Source of the DNA: Paludibacteraceae bacterium
GTDB lineage: Bacteria > Bacteroidota > Bacteroidia > Bacteroidales > Paludibacteraceae
Length of the DNA stretch: 64,000 nt
Direction of reading: 5' to 3'
Assembly: GCA_024693065.1 (NCBI GenBank)
Contig: JAILLP010000024.1
Span: 151,623 to 215,622 of the forward strand
Shown here piece after piece: positions 24,758-34,073 of this stretch (the stretch's first letter is position 1; each line of letters opens with the position of its first letter). Below the pieces are notes generated by a model. That model was not told where the DNA came from. It did no database searches and saw only the letters and a list, made by a program, of their open reading frames with translations. The translations under genes and the position numbers were made by a program.

Positions 24758-26155
24758 TTACCACAAAGGGGCGCCATGGCCGTAGCAGACGTCCATCTCC
24801 TTGGTCAGCATAGCCTCCAGCTGCAGACGTTCCTTCTTCGCCAGTTCGGAGTCCATGTTCACGCTCGTCATCAGGTAAGGCGCCAAGTGGTTGAACTCTC
24901 GCTGCTCCTCCTTATAGCCTTCAGGATTCACCAAGATATCGCCCGTGAAAACAATACGGTCCAGGCAGATCACCATCTCCCCCTTGCTATGCCCCCCGTT
25001 CCCGTTGTAGAACTTGAAGTTCAATCCATGGATGGTGCGCTCTCCCGCCAATACACCCGCGGCATGCTCCTCTTCCTCCACAACCACTAAACGGGACATC
25101 TCCGGAGGAGTATAATGCGACAATATTTTGCTGATCTTCACGTAAGGCTCATGTTGCTTGTATTGCTCCCTGAAATTAGGCAATGAAGCGTTTTCCATGC
25201 GGAAATTCTCATACATGGAACGGTTCACGTAGATCGTGTCGAAGAGGGAAACCATACCCAAATGGTCAATGTCGGGATGGGTGACGATCAGCACCTTCGG
25301 TTTCGTGTTGAAATCCTCGAACATGACGCTCATGAGCTTCATCATCTCCTCCTTATAGATGGCGAACCCGCTATCCACAAAGATGTAGCCCTCTTCGTTC
25401 GCTATCACGTAGACATTCGATCCGCACTCCGGTTCGAGGCAATAGACCGTATACCCCCCATACGCCTTGCAGGAGAGACGAGGGTTGAAGTGCAAGCCCC
25501 GGTATTTGCTCAGCAGATCAGCGAACTTGGCGATGTACTCAAATGTCTTGTGTGGGCTCTGGTTTTTATCGTCCAAGAGTTGCATGACTAAATTAGAGTT
25601 GGAAATCAGGTCGTTAATACTTTCCTTGTCCAAGTCCAGCTTCTTAGCCGCGCCGTTGGCGAAGGAGATGTAGAAGACCGTATTGTCCAGGTTTTTCTCC
25701 GTTTTGTCATACGTGATGATGCGCACTTCGCAGAGGTTCGTCACGCTCTTCAGGAACTCGTCGACCTTGAACGGATCGTCGATGTAGAGCGCCATGCGGA
25801 AGTATTGGTAAGGCGTGCTATTCTCTTGGGAACTAATATAGGAGATATTAAAATTATACTGGTTGATGAGCTCCAAGACCGGCAACAAAACCCCAGGGCG
25901 GTCCTGCATCTTGAACTCCATCAGGATCACGTTCGCGTTATCGTCCTTGAAGAGGAACCCGTCCGTTTTCAACTCATCGTAAGCTTGCTTCACTAAGTCC
26001 TCCTCGCCGGATACCTCCACGAAAAGGGTATGGGTATCGATCGCGTTGTTGTAGCTGACGCGGGTAATGTTAAGGCCCAGCTCCGATATGATCCTCACCA
26101 TTTTCAGGAAGGATCCGGGGCGGTCAGGAATATTCGTTATGAATGTTTTCTTCAT
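24758..26155 (-). CDS. ACT-ACT-metallo-beta-lactamase fusion protein
   Basis: A 465-aa cytoplasmic protein. Two N-terminal ACT-like domains (residues about 3-70 with IPDRPGSFLKMVRII, and about 75-150 with MQDRPGVLLPVLELI) should bind a small ligand such as an amino acid. A middle region (150-240) is followed by a metallo-beta-lactamase-fold domain with THPDIDHLG (about residues 289-297), a second His in GGHSKGE and TGDILVN, and a final CYGHGAPLW. The metal motif reads H-x-D-x-D-H, not the usual H-x-H-x-D-H. This arrangement suggests a ligand-regulated hydrolase; the substrate is unknown. It is convergent with the barrel gene, 21 nt apart. A -7 box lies 45 nt upstream. Confidence 0.82.
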   Translation of the reverse strand: MKKTFITNIPDRPGSFLKMVRIISELGLNITRVSYNNAIDTHTLFVEVSGEEDLVKQAYDELKTDGFLFKDDNANVILMEFKMQDRPGVLLPVLELINQYNFNISYISSQENSTPYQYFRMALYIDDPFKVDEFLKSVTNLCEVRIITYDKTEKNLDNTVFYISFANGAAKKLDLDKESINDLISNSNLVMQLLDDKNQSPHKTFEYIAKFADLLSKYRGLHFNPRLSCKAYGGYTVYCLEPECGSNVYVIANEEGYIFVDSGFAIYKEEMMKLMSVMFEDFNTKPKVLIVTHPDIDHLGMVSLFDTIYVNRSMYENFRMENASLPNFREQYKQHEPYVKISKILSHYTPPEMSRLVVVEEEEHAAGVLAGERTIHGLNFKFYNGNGGHSKGEMVICLDRIVFTGDILVNPEGYKEEQREFNHLAPYLMTSVNMDSELAKKERLQLEAMLTKEMDVCYGHGAPLW

Positions 26156-26200
26156 GAAATCAACTATGGGGGTCCTCCCCTAACGTTTTCTAAGCGAAAA

Positions 26201-26208
26201 CAAAGATA
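26201..26208 (-). promoter_or_regulatory. Predicted -7 box for the ACT-MBL gene
   Basis: TATCTTTG on the minus strand, 45 nt before the ATG at 26155; no -33 box seen. Confidence 0.45.
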
Positions 26209-26286
26209 CGCATAAAAGTGTTATCTCCTATCGATTCGTCGAATAGAGGTTTTATGACGCTAAGTTGAAGGCAATACGAATGGATT

Positions 26287-26318
26287 CTTGTTATCTTTAT
26301 GCCTATGTGATATATTTG
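26287..26318 (+). promoter_or_regulatory. Predicted promoter of the Cys4/plug gene
   Basis: CTTG (26287-26290), a 20-nt spacer and TATATTTG (26311-26318), 47 nt before the ATG at 26366. Confidence 0.5.
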
Positions 26319-26365
26319 CGAAAAACAAATCTTCAATTTAGATCATTAATAACTAAATAACAGAT

Positions 26366-26992
26366 ATGAACGCCACATGTAAAACGCTAAGAAGCATCAG
26401 GAAACAAGTTGCCGAAGCCAACGGTATTCCTTATAAGCCGCATGTCTGTACGTATGAAGGTCCGTGTTCGGGATCCTGTCCGTTATGCGAAGCTGAGGCC
26501 AGATACATTGAGACCGAGCTGGAGAAACGTCAGAAAGCCAAACAGTCCGTCAGCATTATTGGCATTGCGAAGGATAAACTGTCAGCCGCCACTGCCCTTT
26601 CTCAAAAGGTGGCCGCCGCAACCATCACTGCTGTCATGGCGCTCTCAGCACAGTCTGCTGATGTGATGGCACAAAATGCAGAAACATATAGTCGTTCAAG
26701 AGGGGGTACGGCGGGGGCAGTGAGTAGTTTAACTGGTACACGCAATCCGCTATATGTAATTGACGGCACGCCCATGAACTGCGACAAAAATTCTCCCAAC
26801 GTGAAATATTTGGCGTTAATAAATCCTAACGACATCGTCAATATGGAAGTTGTAAAAGACTCCACCGCACTCTCACGGTATCCCGATTGTGAAAGAAGTA
26901 CTTATGGTGTGATTGAAATCACATTGAACAAAAAAGGTCATAAAAAGTTCAAGAAATACCTAAAGGAACACAAGAGGGACTCTTCGCGTTAA
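26366..26992 (+). CDS. Cys4 N-terminal domain fused to a TonB-receptor plug-like domain
   Basis: A 208-aa protein with an unusual layout. Residues 1-50 form a helix plus a CTYEGPCSGSCPLCEAE motif (four cysteines, possible zinc or iron-sulfur site). Residues about 60-105 hold an Ala-rich hydrophobic helix (KVAAATITAVMALSAQSADVMAQ). Residues 130-195 match the end of a SusC-type plug: NPLYVIDGTPM, LALINPNDIVNMEVVKDSTA and YGVIEITLNKKG. There is no receptor barrel. The N-terminal motif would be cytoplasmic and the plug part periplasmic if the helix spans the inner membrane. Similar small proteins occur in Bacteroides; function unknown to me. The gene stands alone, closed by a bidirectional terminator. 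Confidence 0.75.
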   Translation: MNATCKTLRSIRKQVAEANGIPYKPHVCTYEGPCSGSCPLCEAEARYIETELEKRQKAKQSVSIIGIAKDKLSAATALSQKVAAATITAVMALSAQSADVMAQNAETYSRSRGGTAGAVSSLTGTRNPLYVIDGTPMNCDKNSPNVKYLALINPNDIVNMEVVKDSTALSRYPDCERSTYGVIEITLNKKGHKKFKKYLKEHKRDSSR

Positions 26993-27036
26993 TTCTCCCA
27001 ACCATAGACGGAAAAATCTAAAGATAGAAGCAAAAA

Positions 27037-27075
27037 AATCCCGGGCACTAAAAAGCGTCCGGGATTCTTTTTTTA
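27037..27075. terminator. Bidirectional intrinsic terminator
   Basis: An AATCCCGG / CCGGGATT stem (27037-27044 with 27059-27066) flanked by an A-run on the left and a T-run on the right. It serves both the Cys4/plug gene (plus) and the phosphoglucomutase (minus). Confidence 0.9.
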
Positions 27076-27084
27076 TCAAAAAGA

Positions 27085-28827
27085 TTACAAGTTCAAAGAC
27101 TTCTTGATAGCCTCCACCTTCGTGTTGGCGAGGTCGCAAGCCTTCTTGTATTCAGAAGCATCCTTCATGTCACCTTTCACCTCAATGTAGAACTTGATCT
27201 TAGGCTCAGTTCCGGAAGGACGGACGCTCACCTTCGTGCCATCCTCGGTGAACCATTGGATCACGTTGGCCGTCTCAGGCATGTTGATATCCTTCACTTC
27301 GCCACACTTCACGCAAGTCTGCTTGAGGGATTTGAAGTCCTTTATCTTCTTCACTGGAGAGCCAGCCAACTCCTTCGGAGGGTTCTGACGGAAGTTCTCC
27401 ATCATCGCCTTGATCTCGTCAGCACCGCTCTTGCCTGGTTTCACCACGCTGATGGCGCTCTCTCTTTGGAATCCGTACTCCTTGTAAATGTTCATGAGCA
27501 ACTCGTAGAGCGTCATGCCGTTATCCTTCGCCCAAGCCGCGATCTCGCAGATGAGGCAGATGGAAGCCGGTGAATCCTTGTCGCGTACCTTGTCGTAAGG
27601 CAAGAAGCCGAATGACTCCTCTCCACCTCCGATGTACTTCTCCTTTCCTTCGTTCATGCGGATTCTGTAGGCGATCCACTTGAAGCCCGTGTATTCGTCG
27701 TAAAGCTTCACGTTGTTCTTGTCGGCGATCTCACGGATCAGCTCGGAAGTCACGATGGTCTTCACCAAGAACTCGTTGCCCTTCAGTTTGCCCAACTTCT
27801 TCATGTTGGTGATGATGTAGTAGCAGAACATCATGCAAGTCTGGTTACCGTTGATGATCACCCACTCGCCCTTGTCATCGCGGCAAACGATAGCCAAACG
27901 GTCTGCGTCAGGGTCGGAAGCGATCACGAGGTCCGCGCCAAGCTTCGTACCCAAGTTCATACCCATTGTCATCGCTTCGGCGTTCTCTGGGTTTGGAGAC
28001 TTCACCGTAGGGAAGTTACCGTCGATCACCATCTGTTCAGGCACGACGTTGATATTCTGGAATCCCCAGGAGCGCAGGCAAAGCGGGATGATCACACGTC
28101 CCGTACCATGCAATGGGGAATAAACGATATTCAAATTTTTTTGGCGGTTGATGACGTCCTGATCCACCATGGCCTCTTTCACAGCCATCATGTAGTCATA
28201 GTCCATCTCGCCACCGATGATGGTGATGAGGTCCTTGTTAGGTGTGAATTTCACGTCAGAGATCTGCACCTTGTTCACCTCGTCGATGATGCCCTTGTCG
28301 TGAGGGGCAAGCACCTGTGCGCCATCGTCCCAATAAGCCTTGTAGCCATTGTACTCCTTCGGGTTATGGGAAGCAGTGATGTTCACACCGCTTTGGCAAC
28401 CCAGCTGACGGATAGCGAAAGAGATTTCAGGAGTCGGACGGAGACTCTCGAACAAGTAGGCGTGAATACCGTTGGCGGAGAAGATATCAGCCACGATCTC
28501 CGCGAAGAGTCGGGAGTTGTTGCGGCAGTCATGACCTACCACCACGCTGATCTCCTTCTTGCCGGCGAATGCCTTCTTCAAGTAGTTGGCGAGACCTTGG
28601 GTAGCCATACCCACCACGTATTTGTTCATGCGGTTGGTGCCGACACCCATGATGCCACGAAGACCTCCTGTACCGAATTCGAGGTTTTGGTAAAAAGCGT
28701 CAATCAAATCCGTTTTGTCGGGATTGTCCAGTAAGCGTTGAACCTCACTTTTCGTCTCTGCGTCGAAATCACCCTTCAACCAGGCGTTAGCTCTGGCGGT
28801 AACCTCCTGCAATAATGCGTTATCCAT
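27085..28827 (-). CDS. Phospho-sugar mutase (phosphoglucomutase/phosphomannomutase)
   Basis: A 580-aa alpha-D-phosphohexomutase. The phosphoserine loop is TASHNPKEYNGYK, the metal loop DPDADRLAI, the sugar loop GGEESFGF, and the phosphate-binding loop RPSGTEPKIKFY. All four active-site segments are intact. It interconverts hexose-1-phosphate and hexose-6-phosphate; length and motifs fit the glucose/phosphopentose subgroup (PgcA-like). It follows nagB by 112 nt on the same strand, with a hairpin between them, and ends at a strong terminator. With nagB this suggests a sugar-phosphate unit. Confidence 0.93.
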   Translation of the reverse strand: MDNALLQEVTARANAWLKGDFDAETKSEVQRLLDNPDKTDLIDAFYQNLEFGTGGLRGIMGVGTNRMNKYVVGMATQGLANYLKKAFAGKKEISVVVGHDCRNNSRLFAEIVADIFSANGIHAYLFESLRPTPEISFAIRQLGCQSGVNITASHNPKEYNGYKAYWDDGAQVLAPHDKGIIDEVNKVQISDVKFTPNKDLITIIGGEMDYDYMMAVKEAMVDQDVINRQKNLNIVYSPLHGTGRVIIPLCLRSWGFQNINVVPEQMVIDGNFPTVKSPNPENAEAMTMGMNLGTKLGADLVIASDPDADRLAIVCRDDKGEWVIINGNQTCMMFCYYIITNMKKLGKLKGNEFLVKTIVTSELIREIADKNNVKLYDEYTGFKWIAYRIRMNEGKEKYIGGGEESFGFLPYDKVRDKDSPASICLICEIAAWAKDNGMTLYELLMNIYKEYGFQRESAISVVKPGKSGADEIKAMMENFRQNPPKELAGSPVKKIKDFKSLKQTCVKCGEVKDINMPETANVIQWFTEDGTKVSVRPSGTEPKIKFYIEVKGDMKDASEYKKACDLANTKVEAIKKSLNL

Positions 28828-28896
28828 TCTGTTTTATATTAGGTTATACGAAAAAATGGTCGGGCTAGTAATACGGCCCTCCATGTCAGTTGAAGA

Positions 28897-28932
28897 CGAG
28901 GTGGCTCTCCTCTATGAGGAGAACCTACCTCG
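28897..28932 (-). other. Hairpin in the nagB-mutase intergenic space
   Basis: A long imperfect stem, CGAGGTggCTCTCCTC with GAGGAGaaCCTACCTCG, just after the nagB stop. There is no T-run, so it is not a classic terminator; it may stabilise the 3' end of nagB mRNA or attenuate reading into the mutase. Confidence 0.5.
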
Positions 28933-28939
28933 ACTATAT

Positions 28940-29734
28940 TTACAATAAGTTTTCCTTCTCGATATCCTTGAAGTAACGGTAAGTGGAAACCTTCAACTCG
29001 AAGGTAGCCAACTCGTCACATACGATGATACCCTTCTGGTGCAATTGCAATGCGCTCAAAGTGCACATTTGGCAAACACCGCCCTCGATGGCCTGTTGCA
29101 AAGCGCGCGCCTTGTTGTAGCCGCTCACGAGGATCATCACCTCCTTGGCGTCCATGATGGTACCCACACCTACGGTCAATGCAGAGGTAGGAACCTTGCT
29201 CATGTCGTTGTCGAAGAAACGTGAGTTGGCGATGATGGTATCAGTCGTCAAGTGTTTCAGACGGGTGCGGGAAGTCAGGGAAGATCCTGGCTCGTTGAAG
29301 GCGATGTGTCCATCAGGACCGATACCTCCGACGAAGAGCTGAATACCACCAGCCTTCTGGATGCGTGCCTCATAGTCCGCACACTCCTTCGCAAGGTCCG
29401 GAGCGTTTCCGTTCAATATATTTACCTGGTTCTCAGGAATATCTATATGTTTGAAGAAGTTGTTCCACATGAAAGAGTAGTAGCTCTCTGGGTGTTCCTT
29501 CGGCAAATTAACATACTCGTCCATATTGAATGTGATCACATTCTTGAAAGAAACAACGCCCGCCTTGTTCAAATTGATGAGTTCGCGGTACATGCCGAGA
29601 GGTGAGGAACCCGTAGGCAACCCCAAAACGAACTTACGGTCTGGTGTTGGCTTAAAAGCGTTGATAGTGTCCGCCACGTGTTGTGCGGCCCACTTTGAAA
29701 CGGAATCATAATCCGATTGAATAAGAACTCTCAT
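28940..29734 (-). CDS. nagB: Glucosamine-6-phosphate deaminase
   Basis: A 264-aa enzyme that converts glucosamine-6-phosphate to fructose-6-phosphate and ammonia. The motifs [18 protein letters not shown] (catalytic Asp) and [23 protein letters not shown] are complete. Usual family length. It lies 30 nt after lgt in the chain secA-lgt-nagB-mutase. No N-acetylglucosamine deacetylase gene lies next to it, so it may serve peptidoglycan or host amino-sugar use. Confidence 0.96.
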   Translation of the reverse strand: MRVLIQSDYDSVSKWAAQHVADTINAFKPTPDRKFVLGLPTGSSPLGMYRELINLNKAGVVSFKNVITFNMDEYVNLPKEHPESYYSFMWNNFFKHIDIPENQVNILNGNAPDLAKECADYEARIQKAGGIQLFVGGIGPDGHIAFNEPGSSLTSRTRLKHLTTDTIIANSRFFDNDMSKVPTSALTVGVGTIMDAKEVMILVSGYNKARALQQAIEGGVCQMCTLSALQLHQKGIIVCDELATFELKVSTYRYFKDIEKENLL

Positions 29735-29764
29735 ATATAAATTTTATAAAGTTAAGAAGCGTGT

Positions 29765-30613
29765 TTATTCATGGGTGATCTTCAATCCTTCCTCCTTCTT
29801 CATCTGTCCGATAGACTTGTAAAGCATGTATACGCCCCACAAAATCAACGGCACACTCAACCACTGTCCCATATTGAGCGTCATGTCATCCTCAAAATCC
29901 TCCTGATTGTTTTTGATGAACTCCAGGAAGAAACGGGTCAAGAAGACACCTATCAAAAAGACACCGAATATAAAGCCTTCGAACTTACGAGCATTGGTTT
30001 TCCAGTAAAGGAACATCAGAATGCTGAATGTCACCAGGCAATAGAGCGCTTCGTATATCTGTGTCGGATGACTCGGTGCAGAGAAGACCGGATCTGCGCC
30101 AGCCTGCCAGTGGTGGATGTTCTTGATAAACTCGAAAGCCCACGGCACATCAGTCGCATGACCATATATCTCATGATTCATCAAATTGCCGAGTCGAATG
30201 CACGCTCCACCAATGGCGACCGCGATGACAATTCGATCCATAACCCAAATATAAGTTTTTTTCGCGACATATTTGTTGAATAGCCACAAAGAAATTATGA
30301 TACCGCACGCACCTCCATGACTTGACAAACCTCCCTTCCATACACAAAGCACATCAGCAAGATTCGAGAAATAGTATTTCGGATCATAGAAGAAGCAATG
30401 TCCGATACGTGCGCCGACCACCGTTCCGACCAACATATAAAGGAAGAGCTTGTCCAACTGGTCTTGCGTCATTCCCTCCCGCTCGTAGATCTTCGATTCG
30501 ACCCAATAGCCCAGGAAAAAGGCCAAAGCCCACATCAATCCATACCATCGGATGGTCAACGAGCCAAAGGAGACAATGTCAGGATCAACAGTCCAAGTGA
30601 TATACGACAACAT
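29765..30613 (-). CDS. lgt: Prolipoprotein diacylglyceryl transferase
   Basis: A 282-aa, seven-helix inner-membrane enzyme that adds diacylglycerol to the lipobox cysteine. The conserved SSHGGACG and the signature ICIRLGNLMNHE-like segment (here CIRLGNLMNHEIYG) with its key Arg and Asn are present, and the family WYGLMWALAF is near the N-terminus. It starts 13 nt after the secA stop and probably shares its transcript. With the Lnb-like gene at 1936 the window supplies two steps of lipoprotein maturation. Confidence 0.95.
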   Translation of the reverse strand: MLSYITWTVDPDIVSFGSLTIRWYGLMWALAFFLGYWVESKIYEREGMTQDQLDKLFLYMLVGTVVGARIGHCFFYDPKYYFSNLADVLCVWKGGLSSHGGACGIIISLWLFNKYVAKKTYIWVMDRIVIAVAIGGACIRLGNLMNHEIYGHATDVPWAFEFIKNIHHWQAGADPVFSAPSHPTQIYEALYCLVTFSILMFLYWKTNARKFEGFIFGVFLIGVFLTRFFLEFIKNNQEDFEDDMTLNMGQWLSVPLILWGVYMLYKSIGQMKKEEGLKITHE

Positions 30614-30626
30614 ACTTCAACCGTAA

Positions 30627-33600
30627 TTAGAGGTCTTTACCATGACAATTCTTAAACTTCTTGCCAGAGCCACAAGGGCACGGATCATTTCTACCCACAC
30701 GAGGTTCCGCGCGCACCGGATCTATACGTCTCGGAGGTTGAGGTCCACGCTCGAGCGCCTCGGAGCGGTTCTCAACATATTTGGACTTATCCTCCGTCTC
30801 CTCAGGAGCCGCTTCCCTCACATTCTCAGGAGCACGCTGCTGAACAGGGATTTGCGCGCGCATCAGGACAGATACCGAACTGAAGTTCGTGTCAATCTGC
30901 ATCTGCTCGTACAAAGAATATGACTCAAGTTTGTAAATCAAGAGAGGATCCTTCTGCTCATAGCTTGCATTCTGCACAGAGTGACGCAGCTCGTCCATCT
31001 CACGCAGGTGACGTTTCCAATGCTCGTCAATGTTATGCAATAGGACGCCTCGCTCAAACGCCTTAATGATCGCCTTGCCGTCACTCTCATATGCTTCCTT
31101 CAAGTTGACAGGGATGTTGTACATGATCTTACCATCCGTAATAGGAATGATGATGTTCTGGAAACGTTCGCCTTGCTCCTCATACACTCTCTTAATCACC
31201 GGATTAGCCACATTGGCGATGTTATCCATCTTACGTTTGAACGACTCCAAGGCGGCATCAAAGAGGCTATCCACCACATCCTCCGTCTTCATATTACGGA
31301 ACTCTCCCTCCGAAAGAGGTGACTCAATCGAGAATATGCGGAGTGTCTCATCCAAGAAATATTCATATGCGAAGTTCGGCTTCGACCTGTTCACTATCGC
31401 TCTTGCCGCACCATATATCATGTCCACGGTATTCGCACCCAAACGCTCGCCCATTAGGGTCTGCCTTCTCCTGCGGTAAACCACCTCACGTTGTTTGTTC
31501 ATCACGTCATCGTACTCCAACAAACGCTTACGAATACCAAAGTGGTTCTCCTCCACCTTCTTCTGGGCGCGCTCGATGGACTTCGATATCATGTTGTGCT
31601 CGATCATCTCACCCTCCTTGAATCCTAACTTGTCCATGACGCCAGAGATCCTCTCTGAACCGAACAGACGCATCAGGTTGTCTTCGAGGGACACGAAGAA
31701 TACGGATGAACCCGGATCCCCTTGACGTCCTGAACGACCACGCAACTGGCGGTCCACACGACGGGATTCGTGACGCTCCGTACCGATAATGGCCAAACCA
31801 CCAGCAGCCTTCACCTCGTCAGAGAGCTTGATATCGGTACCACGACCGGCCATGTTCGTGGCGATGGTCACGATACTACGCTGACCAGCCTTGGCGACAA
31901 TCTCAGCCTCCTTCTGGTGCAACTTGGCATTCAATACGTTATGTTCTATCTTCCTCATCGTCAGCATCTTACTCAACAACTCGGAAATCTCGACTGAAGT
32001 CGTACCCACAAGGACAGGACGGCCAGCCTCAACCAATTTCACAATCTCTTCGATGACAGCGTTATACTTCTCCCTCTTGGTGCGGTATACGCGGTCCTCC
32101 ATATCTATTCTGGCAATCGGACGGTTCGTCGGAATAACAACGACATCCAACTTGTAGATGTTCCAGAACTCGCCCGCCTCAGTCTCGGCAGTACCGGTCA
32201 TACCAGCCAACTTGTTGTACATCCTGAAGTAGTTCTGCAAAGTGATGGTGGCGAAGGTTTGCGTGGCGGCTTCCACTTTCACCTTCTCCTTCGCCTCGAT
32301 GGCTTGGTGCAAGCCGTCCGAGTAACGACGGCCCTCCATGATACGACCCGTTTGCTCGTCGACAATCTTCACCTGACCGTCAATCACCACATATTCCTGG
32401 TCTTTGTCGAACAGCGTGTACGCCTTCAACAATTGGTTCACCGTATGCACACGCTCGGTTTTGATGGAGTAGTTGCTCAATATCTCGTCTTTCTTCGCTT
32501 GATATTCTTCCGAAGGGAGCCCCAACTTATCCAATTCCGCCAACTCGGCGCCGACATCCGGCATCACAAAGAATTGCGTGTCTTCCGACGCACCCGTCAA
32601 AGCATCAATACCCTTGTCGGTCAAATCGATGGTACGGTTCTTCTCGTCGATGACGAAGTAGAGAGGGTCTGTCGCAATGTGCATGTTCTTGTTCTGCTCA
32701 GCGATGTAGAACTCCTCCGTCTTCAGCAATATGGTCTTGTTTCCTTGCTCACTCAAGAACTTGATGAGCGGTTGGTTCTTAGGCAATGCCTTGTAGGAAC
32801 GGAAGAGCGCCAAAGCACCTTCTTCCTGGTCTTTCTTGTCTTCCGACTTCAGTAAACGCTTAGCCTCCGTCAAATAGTTCGTGGCCAACACTTTCTGCTT
32901 AGCGACCAATTGTTCCACACGAGGGCAGAGTTGCTCGAATTGTTGGTCATCCCCCTTAGGCACAGGACCGGAGATGATCAAAGGGGTACGCGCATCATCG
33001 ATCAGGACGGAGTCGACCTCATCGACAATCGCGTAATTATGTTTGCGCTGCACCAATTCGGCTGGGTTGGTCGCCATATTATCACGAAGGTAATCGAAAC
33101 CAAACTCATTGTTTGTTCCGAAGGTGATGTCGGCCGCATACGCCTTGCGTCGCTCAGGTGAATTCGGACGGTGCTTGTCGATGCAATCCACCGTCAATCC
33201 GTGGAACTGGTACAAAGGTCCCATCCACTCGGAGTCACGTTTAGAAAGGTAATCGTTCACAGTGATGACGTGCACACCACAGCCGGTCAAGGCGTTCAGG
33301 AAGACAGGCAAGGTAGCCACCAAGGTTTTACCTTCACCCGTAGCCATCTCGGCAATCTTACCTTTGTGCAATACCACACCACCGAACAACTGCACATCGT
33401 AATGCACCATGTTCCAAGTGATTTCGTTTCCTCCCGCAAGCCAATGATTGTGATAGATGGCATTGTCTCCGTCAATCTCGACGAAATCCTTTGTGGCAGC
33501 AAGCTCACGATCCATATCGGTAGCTGTCACGAGGATGCTCTCACTCTCAGAAAAACGACGCGCCGTATCCTTCACGATAGCGAAAACCTCAGGCAAAACC

Positions 33601-33914
33601 TCGTCCAGCACCTGGCTGTATTTCTCGACGATCTGCTTCTCCAAATCGTCTATCTTCGAATAAGTAATCTCACGTTGTTCAATTTCTTGACCCTCTACCT
33701 CAGCGCGTAATTCCGCCACTTTCTCAACCTCAGCAGAAACATACTGCTTAATTTTCTCGCGAATTGCCTGTGTACGCGCACGCAGCTCATCATTCGTCAA
33801 ATTCACCAAAGAGGAGTAAACCTCATTTATTTTATCCACATAAGGCCTGATTTCCCGCTCATCGCGCTGCGCCTTATTACCAAAAATTTTAGATAAAAGA
33901 TCACCGAATCCCAT
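30627..33914 (-). CDS. secA: Preprotein translocase ATPase SecA
   Basis: A 1095-aa motor of Sec export. Walker [14 protein letters not shown], the [20 protein letters not shown] segment of NBD1, AGRGTDIKL of NBD2, and the C-terminal zinc tail [20 protein letters not shown] are intact. It is longer than E. coli SecA because of the usual Bacteroidota insertions in NBD1. An in-frame codon at 33944 falls inside the -7 box, so the ATG at 33914 ([11 protein letters not shown]) is the start. It heads the secA-lgt-nagB-mutase run. Confidence 0.98.
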   Translation of the reverse strand: MGFGDLLSKIFGNKAQRDEREIRPYVDKINEVYSSLVNLTNDELRARTQAIREKIKQYVSAEVEKVAELRAEVEGQEIEQREITYSKIDDLEKQIVEKYSQVLDEVLPEVFAIVKDTARRFSESESILVTATDMDRELAATKDFVEIDGDNAIYHNHWLAGGNEITWNMVHYDVQLFGGVVLHKGKIAEMATGEGKTLVATLPVFLNALTGCGVHVITVNDYLSKRDSEWMGPLYQFHGLTVDCIDKHRPNSPERRKAYAADITFGTNNEFGFDYLRDNMATNPAELVQRKHNYAIVDEVDSVLIDDARTPLIISGPVPKGDDQQFEQLCPRVEQLVAKQKVLATNYLTEAKRLLKSEDKKDQEEGALALFRSYKALPKNQPLIKFLSEQGNKTILLKTEEFYIAEQNKNMHIATDPLYFVIDEKNRTIDLTDKGIDALTGASEDTQFFVMPDVGAELAELDKLGLPSEEYQAKKDEILSNYSIKTERVHTVNQLLKAYTLFDKDQEYVVIDGQVKIVDEQTGRIMEGRRYSDGLHQAIEAKEKVKVEAATQTFATITLQNYFRMYNKLAGMTGTAETEAGEFWNIYKLDVVVIPTNRPIARIDMEDRVYRTKREKYNAVIEEIVKLVEAGRPVLVGTTSVEISELLSKMLTMRKIEHNVLNAKLHQKEAEIVAKAGQRSIVTIATNMAGRGTDIKLSDEVKAAGGLAIIGTERHESRRVDRQLRGRSGRQGDPGSSVFFVSLEDNLMRLFGSERISGVMDKLGFKEGEMIEHNMISKSIERAQKKVEENHFGIRKRLLEYDDVMNKQREVVYRRRRQTLMGERLGANTVDMIYGAARAIVNRSKPNFAYEYFLDETLRIFSIESPLSEGEFRNMKTEDVVDSLFDAALESFKRKMDNIANVANPVIKRVYEEQGERFQNIIIPITDGKIMYNIPVNLKEAYESDGKAIIKAFERGVLLHNIDEHWKRHLREMDELRHSVQNASYEQKDPLLIYKLESYSLYEQMQIDTNFSSVSVLMRAQIPVQQRAPENVREAAPEETEDKSKYVENRSEALERGPQPPRRIDPVRAEPRVGRNDPCPCGSGKKFKNCHGKDL

Positions 33915-33941
33915 AAAAAAATCATTTTGTATATCAAAGCA

Positions 33942-33949
33942 CAAAAATA
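33942..33949 (-). promoter_or_regulatory. Predicted -7 box for secA
   Basis: TATTTTTG on the minus strand, 27 nt before the ATG at 33914. It fixes the secA start downstream of it. Confidence 0.6.
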
Positions 33950-34004
33950 GAAAAAAAAGTGTCTACAATCACCTTTTAATGATAAAGTTTTTAAACTTTT
34001 GTTG

Positions 34005-34012
34005 TACTTTTG
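34005..34012 (+). promoter_or_regulatory. Predicted -7 box for the glycosylphosphotransferase gene
   Basis: TACTTTTG, 61 nt before the ATG at 34074; no TTTG at the -33 distance. Confidence 0.5.
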
Positions 34013-34073
34013 CGAATGGAATAGCAACGAAGAGTTCCACACAATTCATCGGTTTCACAATTTGTGAATAAAA

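Noticed and set aside
33915..33944. Longer start for secA
   Set aside because: The codon lies in the -7 promoter box, and family members start at MGF.
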